Positions 1-7,745 of a stretch of DNA of 47,400 bases are shown here, in pieces. Origin of the DNA: Lusitaniella coriacea LEGE 07157 (GTDB lineage Bacteria > Cyanobacteriota > Cyanobacteriia > Cyanobacteriales > Spirulinaceae); NCBI RefSeq assembly GCF_015207425.1, contig NZ_JADEWZ010000041.1, positions 1 to 47,400 of the forward strand. Direction: 5' to 3'. The notes below the pieces were generated by a model, which was given only the letters and a program-made list of their open reading frames with translations, did not search any database and had not been told where the DNA came from. The position numbers were made by a program, and so were the translations under genes. The number at the start of each line of letters is the position of its first letter. Within the stretch, counting starts at the first letter, position 1.

Positions 1-11
1 GTGTCTCCCCA

Positions 12-1244
12 TCACCCCGCCTCCCCCACCGCCTCAATCGCCGCTTCCAGCGCGATCGCGACATGAGTCCAATGGGTTCCCCCCTGACAAAACGCGATAT
101 AGGGTTCCCGCAAGGGACCATCCGCCGAAAACTCAGAGGTACTCCCATCAATAAACGTTCCCCCCGCCATCACCAGTTGGCTTTCATATCCCGGCATTTC
201 CGCCGGAACGGGTTCCAGGTAAGATCCCACGGGAGAGTGCTGTTGAATCGCCCGACAGAAGGCAATCAGCTTTTCGGGAGAACCCAGTTGAATCCCTTGA
301 ATCGTGTCTCGACGCGGCGCTAAAGGCATGGGATTGATCCGATAGCCCAACTGCTCAAAAACGTAGGCGGTTAAATGATTGCCCTTCATCGCTTCCCCCA
401 CCATCTGCGGCGCGAGAAACAACCCTTGGAACAGGAGGCGATTTTGATCGAAGGTGGCTCCCCCAGAACGACCGATTCCCGGCGCGGTGAGGCGACAGGC
501 TGCGGCTTCTACGAGATCGGCTTTTCCCGCTACGTACCCCCCCGCAGGGGCAATGGTTCCCCCTGGATTTTTAATTAGGGAACCCGCGATTAAATCCGCA
601 CCCACCGCAGTCGGTTCGAGGGGTTCGATAAATTCCCCGTAGCAGTTGTCCACCAAACAAACCGTTCGGGGATTTTGGGCTTTAACCGACTGAACGATTT
701 TTTGAATATCCGCGATCGCGAGGCTCTCTCGCCAGGAATAACCGCAAGATCGCTGAATCAGAACCATTCGGGTTTTTGGGGCAACCGCAGAGGCTAAGGC
801 TTGCCAATCCACCGTTCCTTGGGTTGTAAGTTCCACTTGGCGATAGTCAATGCCAAACTCTTTTAAGGAACCTTGATGTGTCCCCCGCAAACCGATCGTT
901 TCTTCTAATGTGTCGTAGGGTGCGCCAACCACCGCTAAGAGTTCGTCTCCCGGTCGGAGAACGCCGTATAATGCAGACGCAATCGCGTGGGTTCCCGAAA
1001 CAAACTGAACCCGCACAGCCGCCGCCTCAGCACCCATTACCGCAGCAAACACCGCATCCAAGGTTTCCCGTCCCAGATCGTCGTGTCCGTAACCGCTAAC
1101 CCCTGCAAAATGATGGGGTCCAACCCGATGTTCGCGAAAGGAATTTAGGATTTTTTGAAGATTTTGCTTGACCTGAGCGTCAATTCCGGAAAAAATCGGA
1201 AGGAGTACCTTTTCTGCTTTACTCAGCAAATCTAAGCTGGTCAT
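12..1244 (-). CDS. Methionine gamma-lyase family PLP protein (aluminium-resistance-like, COG4100 type)
   Basis: A 410-residue fold-type I PLP enzyme of the Cys/Met-metabolism superfamily, in the branch usually annotated as methionine gamma-lyase family or aluminium resistance protein. The probable Schiff-base lysine is K225 in GSLIKNPGG, and the cofactor-binding aspartate is D199 in LVDNCYGEF. The cofactor-phosphate loop FVSGTHAIAS lies near residue 85. Full length, with ATG start and TGA stop both inside the window. The true substrate of this branch is poorly established, so the family name should not be read as proof of methionine cleavage. It is divergent from the desaturase gene across a 112-bp gap, and no partner genes are adjacent. 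Confidence 0.85.
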   Translation of the reverse strand: MTSLDLLSKAEKVLLPIFSGIDAQVKQNLQKILNSFREHRVGPHHFAGVSGYGHDDLGRETLDAVFAAVMGAEAAAVRVQFVSGTHAIASALYGVLRPGDELLAVVGAPYDTLEETIGLRGTHQGSLKEFGIDYRQVELTTQGTVDWQALASAVAPKTRMVLIQRSCGYSWRESLAIADIQKIVQSVKAQNPRTVCLVDNCYGEFIEPLEPTAVGADLIAGSLIKNPGGTIAPAGGYVAGKADLVEAAACRLTAPGIGRSGGATFDQNRLLFQGLFLAPQMVGEAMKGNHLTAYVFEQLGYRINPMPLAPRRDTIQGIQLGSPEKLIAFCRAIQQHSPVGSYLEPVPAEMPGYESQLVMAGGTFIDGSTSEFSADGPLREPYIAFCQGGTHWTHVAIALEAAIEAVGEAG

Positions 1245-1356
1245 TTTTTTAGTCGAGAGTGATATAGATTAGCGAACAATCGCCCAAAACTAGGACAAAC
1301 TCATTCTCGCGTTTATTTAGCGTAAGGCTACTGGATCATTTTCACAAGGTTATTGC

Positions 1357-2190
1357 ATGACACTTGCCGCATCCAAAGATTTTCGGTTCAATTGGGTGAA
1401 TTCGAGTTACCTCGCACTCATTCATATTGGAGCGCTTTTTGCCCTCATTCCCAGCAACTTCAGTTGGAACGCCGTAGCGCTGGTCGTTGTTCTTCACTGG
1501 ATTACCGGCGGCTTAGGCATTACCCTCGGTTGGCACCGCCTAGTCAGCCATCGCAGTTTTCAAACGCCCAAATGGTTAGAATATCTTCTAGTTTTTTGTG
1601 GAACTCTTGCCTGTCAGGGAGGAGTCATCCATTGGGTTGGATTGCATCGCATTCACCATCTTCACTCTGATACCGAACCCGATCCCCACGATTCCAGTCG
1701 GGGCTTTTTTTGGAGTCACATGGGTTGGATGTTTCGTAAAATTCCCGCTCACCACGAGATTCCGCGTTTCACCAAGGATATTGCCGAGGATCCCGTTTAT
1801 CTCTTTTTCCAAAATTACTTTGTCCCCATTCAAGTGGTTTTCGGACTCTTACTTTACGCGATCGGAGGATGGTCGTTTATTGTTTGGGGAATTTTTGTGC
1901 GGCTAGTCGTCGTGTTCCACTGCACCTGGTTTGTCAATAGCGCAACCCACAAGTTTGGCTATCGTACCTTTAATTCCGACGATCGCTCGAAAAATTGTTG
2001 GTGGGTTGCACTGCTGACCTATGGTGAAGGCTGGCACAACAATCACCATGCGTTTCAATATTCCGCACGCCACGGTTTGAAGTGGTGGGAAGTTGATTTG
2101 ACTTGGGCGACAATTTGGTTATTGCAGTCGGTTGGATTGGCAACGAAGGTTAGACTGGTTCCAGCCGAGCAAATCACAGCACATCCGTAG
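1357..2190 (+). CDS. desC: Acyl-lipid delta-9-type fatty acid desaturase
   Basis: A 277-residue membrane-bound di-iron desaturase that introduces a double bond into membrane-lipid acyl chains using reduced ferredoxin in cyanobacteria. All three histidine boxes are present: HRLVSH (residues 60-65), HRIHH (97-101) and HNNHH (near 230). Hydrophobic stretches near residues 18-55 and 145-190 fit the usual membrane spans. Length and box spacing match the DesC/stearoyl-CoA desaturase-like family. Regiospecificity (delta-9) is inferred from overall similarity, not from a diagnostic residue. Monocistronic: a hairpin (46 bases past the stop) and a second one lie between it and the next gene. Confidence 0.88.
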   Translation: MTLAASKDFRFNWVNSSYLALIHIGALFALIPSNFSWNAVALVVVLHWITGGLGITLGWHRLVSHRSFQTPKWLEYLLVFCGTLACQGGVIHWVGLHRIHHLHSDTEPDPHDSSRGFFWSHMGWMFRKIPAHHEIPRFTKDIAEDPVYLFFQNYFVPIQVVFGLLLYAIGGWSFIVWGIFVRLVVVFHCTWFVNSATHKFGYRTFNSDDRSKNCWWVALLTYGEGWHNNHHAFQYSARHGLKWWEVDLTWATIWLLQSVGLATKVRLVPAEQITAHP

Positions 2191-2245
2191 GTAACGCGAT
2201 CGGTTTGGGGTGAAAAACCCCGACCCATCTCAAAATTAGAATTAT

Positions 2246-2270
2246 GGGGGTATAGCAGTGCTATACCCCT
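2246..2270 (+). terminator. Strong hairpin downstream of desC
   Basis: Ten perfect base pairs, GGGGTATAGC with GCTATACCCC, around the loop AGT, plus one flanking G-T pair. No T-run follows, so it is either a processed 3' end or a dispersed REP-like element rather than a textbook intrinsic terminator. Confidence 0.45.
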
Positions 2271-2290
2271 ATTGCTTGGGTTCAATCTAA

Positions 2291-2312
2291 CCGTGAATTG
2301 CGAGATTCACGG
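2291..2312 (+). terminator. Hairpin in the desC to sigma-factor interval
   Basis: A perfect 8-bp stem, CCGTGAAT and ATTCACGG, with loop TGCGAG, followed by AGTTTTCAT. It could be a weak terminator for desC or a leader structure for the sigma-factor gene. Confidence 0.4.
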
Positions 2313-2565
2313 AGTTTTCATATTTAGGAGAGAGCGAGCTGAGATCGACGCAACTTCCCCAGGGGGAAGGGATTGAGTGCGAGACAAAAGAGGAGAAACC
2401 AACATTTTTTTCGCTCGCTGCGTACATACACGCAAGCAGATAGAGGGGGAGTTGGCATTTCCGTGGAATAACGATTGTGGAGATCGGTACAGAAACGGAA
2501 AATGAATATAGATTGATGAAAATGCAGTCTTCCAAAACCCTCGTCTTGTAACCACTATTAAAGTT

Positions 2566-3333
2566 ATGACTACTTTATCTCTTCATACTCGTAGAATGGA
2601 ATTGCTGGTTGCCTACGCTCGTCAGCCTTCTTTATCTGTACGGAATAAGTTAGTGGAATTAAATATTGGATTGGTTCGCAAAGTTGCCCATCAACTCAGC
2701 CGTCAATGCACCGAACCCTATGAAGATTTACAACAAGTCGGTTGTTTGGGTTTGATTCGCGCAATCGAGCGATTCGATCCCCACAAAGGAACTGCTTTTA
2801 GTTCTTTCGCACTGCCGTATATTCGCGGTGAAGTCCTTCATTATTTACGAGATAAAAGTAGCGTACTAAGAATTCCTCGTCGCTGGCAAGAGTTGAACGC
2901 AAAGGCTCGTAAAGCTCGGAAAAAGTTGATCGAAGCTTTAGGTAGAACGCCAAAAGATACTGAAATCGCAGAAGCGCTGGGAGTCTCTCTACAAGAGTGG
3001 TGTGATTGTAAGATTGCAACAGGAAATCATCGTTTGTTAAGTCTGGATGCACCCAGTAATTCGATGATGGAAGATTCTATGACCTTAGCGGATACCCTCC
3101 CCGATCCCGATTACCAATCTCAGAAAATGGTACAAGAGGAACGGCTACAATTACAAGGCGCAATGAATCAATTGGAAGAGAAAACAAAAGTTGCAATTGA
3201 ATGTGTTTTTATTAATGAGTTTTCTCGTAAAGAAACAGCAAAGAAAATTGGCATCAGTCCGATGACGGTAACGCGCCATCTTCATAAGGGAATTGCTCAA
3301 TTGGAAGTGCTTCTTGAAAAACAAGCAGCTTAG
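2566..3333 (+). CDS. sigF: Group 3 RNA polymerase sigma factor, SigF-like
   Basis: A 255-residue alternative sigma-70-family factor that directs RNA polymerase to a subset of promoters; in cyanobacteria SigF is linked to motility and envelope genes. Visible parts: region 2 (residues 25-95, with YEDLQQVGCLGL and FSSFALPYIRGEVLHYLRD), region 3 (about 100-160, with RIPRRWQEL) and a region 4 helix-turn-helix at the C-terminus (SRKETAKKIGISPMTVTRHL). There is no long N-terminal region 1.1, which fits group 3. No anti-sigma gene is adjacent. The subgroup name rests on overall resemblance to cyanobacterial SigF. Confidence 0.8.
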   Translation: MTTLSLHTRRMELLVAYARQPSLSVRNKLVELNIGLVRKVAHQLSRQCTEPYEDLQQVGCLGLIRAIERFDPHKGTAFSSFALPYIRGEVLHYLRDKSSVLRIPRRWQELNAKARKARKKLIEALGRTPKDTEIAEALGVSLQEWCDCKIATGNHRLLSLDAPSNSMMEDSMTLADTLPDPDYQSQKMVQEERLQLQGAMNQLEEKTKVAIECVFINEFSRKETAKKIGISPMTVTRHLHKGIAQLEVLLEKQAA

Positions 3334-3462
3334 GTATTTTGTAATAACGACTCCTCATTACTCTCGGAATAGAAAGGACACGCGACACATCAGGGTAAAA
3401 GAATCCAGAGTTATGAGATTAAGAGAGAGATACGCTGCAATCAAATCAGATCGGTTTTGTTT

Positions 3463-4065
3463 TTATACTGTCCGGACATTGCTGAGTTGAGTTGACGATT
3501 TTTTATGGGTGCTGCTGTCACTCCATTGACGATAATCCTTGAGTAGATGGCTGAGAATTCGTTGTTTGATTCTCAAGAGTACGCTTTTTAACAAACTATT
3601 TCCCGTGACTTCCAGGATGGGGGTTGGCGTTAGCCAGAGTATGGGGGGAATATCGACTGTGACGGTGACATCGGATCTCCCTTTGAGATAGGTTTTTCCT
3701 TTGTATTCAGTGGGTGCGAGTTTGCCTGTAACGGCGAGGGAAAATCGTTGGTTAATGTAGTCAATTCCTCGAATTTCGCAGGATTCGGATTGCAGTCGCA
3801 TGGTTCCATCGTTTGTCGTCCAGACTTTGAGGATGACGGTGGGTTGGAAGCGATACAAGTTCATGAAGTTGAGGGGACGCATTTTGAGGCGATAGCGATT
3901 TTCTGGAAGGGATTCCATGAGTTTGGGATCCGCGATCGCGCGCACTAAACGTTCCGGTTGGCGTAGATAATGTTGAATGGGAATGTTTTGCTCTTCGACG
4001 GCGATTTCGAGAGATTCAGAAGCGGTAAAACGGAGATTTTGCATAGAACATCTGTAACGATTCAT
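3463..4065 (-). CDS. DUF1997 family protein
   Basis: About 200 residues, of the DUF1997 family found in cyanobacteria and plastid-bearing eukaryotes; molecular role not established. Family-like blocks are seen: HYLRQPERLVRAIADP, RLKMRPLNFMNLYRFQPT, CEIRGIDYINQRF, and LTPTPILEVTGNSLL near the C-terminus. The open frame extends to 4101, but those first 12 residues are lysine-rich and unlike the family. I prefer the ATG at 4065; the ATG at 4044 (MQNLRFTASE) also fits. Convergent with the sigma-factor gene. Confidence 0.75.
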   Translation of the reverse strand: MNRYRCSMQNLRFTASESLEIAVEEQNIPIQHYLRQPERLVRAIADPKLMESLPENRYRLKMRPLNFMNLYRFQPTVILKVWTTNDGTMRLQSESCEIRGIDYINQRFSLAVTGKLAPTEYKGKTYLKGRSDVTVTVDIPPILWLTPTPILEVTGNSLLKSVLLRIKQRILSHLLKDYRQWSDSSTHKKSSTQLSNVRTV

Positions 4066-4229
4066 TTTCTTCACTTTACATTTTCTTAAACATTGCTGCA
4101 ATCCTACTCAAGTTAGGGCTCTGCGATCGAATGTATGTTTAATTGAATCAACGAGAATAGGACAGTATTGTTGTATCTCAGGAGTTCCGATGCGCGTCCT
4201 CAAAGAGATTCTGCCAGCCACAGCACGCG

Positions 4230-5039
4230 CTATAAAGTATCGGGATCGATATTTAGCTCTCGTAGTTTAGCTGCAAACTGTTCTGCGCGTTGCGCTTCCT
4301 TTTCTGCGCGTTGCGCTTCCTTTTCTGCGCGTTGCGTTTCCTGTTCTGCACGTTGCGTTTCCTGTTCTGCACGTTGAGCTTCTTGTTCTGCGCGTTGAGC
4401 TTCTTGTTCTGCACGCTCTATTTCCACTCGAACCGCTTCCTTCAGAGTGGGAACCAAATCTCCTTCTGCGGTGAAAAATCGCAACTGTTTTTGGCGAACT
4501 CCCAAATACAACCCTAACTGCTGACTCCACAGATATCCTTGCTCGTTTGGCGTTAGGGGAGCGTATTCCCCATCCAATAAATGAAATCCTTTAAACTCCA
4601 GAGTATCGGGGTCGAACCAAAAATAATCGGGAGTGCGAAACGTGTTTTGATAGAGTTGCTTTTTGAACTCGCGATCGGTTTTTGCCGTTGTTGGAGAGAG
4701 AATTTCAATAATAATATTGGGATATTTCCCTTCCTCTGCCCAAACCACCCAACTTTTTCGAGTTTTGCGTTCTGTCCCCAAAACCACAAAGAAATCGGGA
4801 CCTCGGAAATCCTCCGATTTGCGTTGATTGGGACTGTAGTAAATCGTTAGATTTCCCGCTGCATAAAAATCATTTCTCTCTCGCCACAACCATTCCAAGC
4901 ATTCGAGCAAAAGAATAATTTGTCGCAGGTGTAGTTCGGTTTCCAAGGGAGGTTCGTCGCTATAGAGATCGCTAGGGGGAAAGATGACTTCGCAGTCAAG
5001 ATTTGAGGGAGGCGTTAATTCTTGGGTGAGGGTCATCAT
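4230..5039 (-). CDS. Uma2 family (DUF820) PD-(D/E)XK endonuclease-like protein with heptad-repeat tail
   Basis: About 269 residues. The core is a Uma2/DUF820 restriction-endonuclease-like fold: GPDFFVVLG supplies the acidic residue and IIIEILSPTTAKTDREFKK the E-x-(S/K) block, followed by YFWFDPDTLEFKGF. The tail is six copies of a 7-residue unit, close to QRAEQEA with K or T variants, predicted to form a charged coiled coil. Uma2 proteins are very numerous in cyanobacteria and their substrates are mostly unknown. The open frame reaches 5099, overlapping the upstream gene's end, but the paired ATGs at 5039 and 5036 (MMTLTQEL) give the normal N-terminus. It starts 28 bp after the fusion nuclease gene and may be co-transcribed with it. 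Confidence 0.8.
   Translation of the reverse strand: MMTLTQELTPPSNLDCEVIFPPSDLYSDEPPLETELHLRQIILLLECLEWLWRERNDFYAAGNLTIYYSPNQRKSEDFRGPDFFVVLGTERKTRKSWVVWAEEGKYPNIIIEILSPTTAKTDREFKKQLYQNTFRTPDYFWFDPDTLEFKGFHLLDGEYAPLTPNEQGYLWSQQLGLYLGVRQKQLRFFTAEGDLVPTLKEAVRVEIERAEQEAQRAEQEAQRAEQETQRAEQETQRAEKEAQRAEKEAQRAEQFAAKLRELNIDPDTL
4281..4406 (-). repeat. Six tandem 21-bp units inside the Uma2 gene
   Basis: Six contiguous 21-bp units begin at 4281, 4302, 4323, 4344, 4365 and 4386. Units 1 and 2 are identical, and units 3/4 and 5/6 differ by one base each. Each encodes one heptad of the coiled-coil tail. The pairwise similarity suggests recent duplication. Confidence 0.9.
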
Positions 5040-5067
5040 TCGCGGGAAGGAGAATGTATGTTCTATT

Positions 5068-7713
5068 TTAGCTTGTCTTAGAGGCTGTATTGACGGCATA
5101 CAAACTCTGCAAGCGGTGGAGTTGCGCGCCGCCGAAGTAGAGCAAATCGCCTTTTCCCAATAAATAGGCGGCTTCTGTGGGTTTTCCCCCTAAAATAATG
5201 GCTGAGTCGGCTTCGCTGGCGGTGCGCAAGGCGATTCTTCCGGGGAGATTCGAGCGAATAATGGGAGTGACGATGTTGGCTTCCGGACGTTGGGTGGCGA
5301 TAATGAGATGGATTCCGGCGGCTCTTGCCATCGAACCAAGGCGTTTAATACTCTGTTCTAGGGTACTGCGCGTGGCTTTTTCTGCCATGAAGTCGGCGTA
5401 TTCGTCAAAGATGCAAACGATGCGAGGGAGGGGTGGGGAGTGTTTTTGGTTGTAGGTGTCGATGTTGGCGCATTTGGCGGTTTCAAATTTTTGGTAGCGT
5501 TGCTCCATTTCGATTACTAATTCTTCCATTAATTCGATCGCGCGATCGCTCTCTTTGACTACAGGTGCGCGCAACCACGACATTTCCTCGAATTCAAAAA
5601 AGGTCACTCGCTTGGGATCGACGAGTATAATTTGTAGGGATTGGGGAGAGTGACGGTAGAGGAGGGAGAGAAGTATCGAACGTAAAAATTCGCTTTTCCC
5701 GCTTCCGGTGGTTCCCCCCACTAAAAAATGACAGGTATTGGGATCTGATAAATCCGCTTCTACCAATTTCCCGTCTAAATCGATTCCCAATGCAATCATG
5801 ACGGGTGCGCCAACGGGGTTATGCTGGCGTTGAATATAATCTTCAAACCGCGCAATTTGGCGATCTTCGCGGGGTAAATCGACGCTGACATATCCCGGTT
5901 GCGTTGCAATCATCGGCGGTACGGGACACCCCATTTGTACTTGCAAGTCGTCGGAGAGTTTGAGCAGAGATGCGACTTTTACCCCTAAATTTGGCTTGAG
6001 TTTCACGCGAATAAATGAGGTTCCAACGACTGCACCCAAGTACGCCACATCAACTTTAAAGGATTTCATGACGGCGACTAATTGTTCGCCAATGGGTTCG
6101 GGATTGAGGGTGGGAGGTGGGGTGACGGGGAGAGTTGGGGAAGCTGGGGAAGTTTTTTGATGACACGGTGACGGGGTGATGGGGTGACGGGGTGAGGACT
6201 GTTCGCTATTTTCCCGAACGATTGACTGATTACCGTTCCCTGTTCCCTCAACTGATGACTGATGACTGTTGACTGTTAACTGAATGGGGTGTTCGTGCGA
6301 TTTTGGAGGGTTGAAAAAGCTTTGACAGGTTTCCTGTTGGGGACAAATTTCGCACAGATAGGGTTGAGTTGTTGGCGGTGGCGGATGGGGTTGTCCTTCT
6401 TCCCATTTCAACCAGTTCTGCATTTGCTGTAATTTTTGGGGAATGCGCTGGCGAACTGCTTCTTCCAGTTTTTCCCAAGCGTAGCGACTTTCTTTAAATT
6501 CTGGTAAAACGCAGTAAATGGCTGCATCCACAGGCGCTCGTTTCTGTTTGGCGAGCATATAGCTGTAGAGTGCAACTTGTGCGAGGTGTGCGGAGAAATC
6601 GAGGGGTTCGTAGGTTTTGTATTCGGCGACGCAAAGGCGGCGTGTTGCGCCATCTTCCATTAAACTGTCGAGTTTCCCAATGAGGGTTTGGAAGTGTCCG
6701 TTGGGAAGGGTGAATGTGTATTCGAGGGGAACTTCTCCATCGATGAGGGTTCGGGAAATGACTTCATTCCCAGGATAGAATTTTCGATTATTTATTAATA
6801 ATTTTGCCCAATGTTGAATGAGTTGGGTGAGTCCCGTCCAAATTGGTAGGAGTCGTTGCGCGCGATCGCGTTTTTTTTCCGTTTCTTCCTGTAAGTGGGG
6901 AAAGAAGTTAAGCTGGTAAAAGAGTTGTTGCATTTGGCGCGCGATCGCGCGATCGTCCAATTGCGATGCAGGAGCTTCAAATAACTCGCTAAACTGCGGT
7001 TCTTCTTTTGCCAATTCCATAAATTCGTAGGCAAATTGGTGAAAAATCGAACCGATTCCTTTTTCGTGATTCTGGGGAATAAACAGCGTATTTCCCCCAA
7101 AACGCTCTTTGAGATAAAACAGTCGGGGACATTCCAGCGCCAATTGTACCGTCGTGACGCTCCAAGGCTTCTGTGGCGAATTCAATTCGAGCAAGCGGCG
7201 ATGAACCTGCGCCAAATACACCACATCCATCTTTGCGTATTGTAGTTGTTTGGCGCTGAGGGGGCGCTGTCCCCAATCGCTGGTTCCCGACTCGCTATCC
7301 ACGTCTGAAAAACCGCATAGTTGCGATGCGAGGGTTTTCAACTTACGATTGTCCGTCCCCAGAACGTCTAGGGAGATTTTTTTCGAGAGTTTCCAGGTAC
7401 AAGTGACATTTTGCGCCGTTTTCCCGCCTAAAAAACGTAAATCGTAGCTGGAGTTGTGAAATACTTTCTCAATCTGCGGATTCTGCATGATTTTCGCCAT
7501 AAAATCCGCAACTAATGCTTTTCGATCTAATACATCTAATATAAGCGCGCGATCGCCTTTTAAATCCTCTCGCTCGATTCCCACTTGAATCAAAGACAAT
7601 CGAGGATTTTTCGTTTGCCAATCCGCCACTTCCGTATCCAACCAGAGGATTGTTCTTGTCGTTAATTTCGCAATTAGTCGCTTTATTTTTTCCGCATCTT
7701 GGAGGTAAATCAT
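5068..7713 (-). CDS. RNase D-like exonuclease / Cas4-like nuclease / FtsK-type ATPase fusion protein
   Basis: An 881-residue three-domain protein. Residues 1-180 form a DEDDy 3'-5' exonuclease of the RNase D type: D26 and E28 in LDTE, D91 in HNSSYD, and Y159/D163 in YAKMD. Residues about 185-465 form a RecB/Cas4-like PD-(D/E)XK nuclease: CPRLFYL near 192, GKLDSL near 346, AEYKTYEP near 365, a Q-x3-Y motif (QVALYSY) near 380 and a C-x2-C-x5-C cluster near 450-460. With C192 this gives four cysteines, as in Fe-S nucleases. After a low-complexity linker, residues about 560-881 form an FtsK/HerA-type motor with Walker A GGTTGSGKS near 665 and Walker B IVCIFDEYADF near 768, plus ATQRPEANIVTP. No membrane domain and no DNA-reading gamma domain are seen, so it is not the cell-division FtsK. 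It follows the ATPase gene by 32 bp. All key residues are present, so activity is plausible. Confidence 0.85.
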   Translation of the reverse strand: MIYLQDAEKIKRLIAKLTTRTILWLDTEVADWQTKNPRLSLIQVGIEREDLKGDRALILDVLDRKALVADFMAKIMQNPQIEKVFHNSSYDLRFLGGKTAQNVTCTWKLSKKISLDVLGTDNRKLKTLASQLCGFSDVDSESGTSDWGQRPLSAKQLQYAKMDVVYLAQVHRRLLELNSPQKPWSVTTVQLALECPRLFYLKERFGGNTLFIPQNHEKGIGSIFHQFAYEFMELAKEEPQFSELFEAPASQLDDRAIARQMQQLFYQLNFFPHLQEETEKKRDRAQRLLPIWTGLTQLIQHWAKLLINNRKFYPGNEVISRTLIDGEVPLEYTFTLPNGHFQTLIGKLDSLMEDGATRRLCVAEYKTYEPLDFSAHLAQVALYSYMLAKQKRAPVDAAIYCVLPEFKESRYAWEKLEEAVRQRIPQKLQQMQNWLKWEEGQPHPPPPTTQPYLCEICPQQETCQSFFNPPKSHEHPIQLTVNSHQSSVEGTGNGNQSIVRENSEQSSPRHPITPSPCHQKTSPASPTLPVTPPPTLNPEPIGEQLVAVMKSFKVDVAYLGAVVGTSFIRVKLKPNLGVKVASLLKLSDDLQVQMGCPVPPMIATQPGYVSVDLPREDRQIARFEDYIQRQHNPVGAPVMIALGIDLDGKLVEADLSDPNTCHFLVGGTTGSGKSEFLRSILLSLLYRHSPQSLQIILVDPKRVTFFEFEEMSWLRAPVVKESDRAIELMEELVIEMEQRYQKFETAKCANIDTYNQKHSPPLPRIVCIFDEYADFMAEKATRSTLEQSIKRLGSMARAAGIHLIIATQRPEANIVTPIIRSNLPGRIALRTASEADSAIILGGKPTEAAYLLGKGDLLYFGGAQLHRLQSLYAVNTASKTS
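6100..6290 (-). repeat. Intergenic-type low-complexity repeats inside the fusion gene's linker
   Basis: The stretch contains the iterations ggggaagctgggg, gacggggtgatggggtgac and actgatgactgatgactg, types that elsewhere in this window lie between genes (for example near 13510, 30400 and 35990). Here they are translated in frame as a Pro/Ser/Thr-rich linker (residues about 475-538) between the nuclease and FtsK domains. Confidence 0.75.
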
Positions 7714-7745
7714 GAGAAGAAATACTCTTTACGTCATTGCCGCAA

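Larger units (their letters stand above)
2191..2565 (+). other. 375-bp intergenic leader upstream of the sigma factor, with three hairpins
   Basis: No convincing gene. It holds a GGGG/CCCC hairpin near 2206-2221, a near-perfect stem at 2246-2270 (GGGGTATAGC, loop AGT, complement) and an 8-bp stem at 2291-2312 (CCGTGAAT, 6-nt loop, complement) followed by a short T-rich stretch. Any of these may end desC transcription. The rest would be a long leader for the sigma-factor gene. Confidence 0.6.

Noticed and set aside
4281-4406. Possible CRISPR array
   Set aside because: The 21-bp units are contiguous with no spacers and are in frame within a coding sequence.
5040-5099. Upstream extension of the Uma2 gene overlapping the fusion nuclease gene
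   Set aside because: The extra 20 residues do not look like Uma2 proteins, and the tandem ATGs at 5039/5036 give the normal N-terminus.
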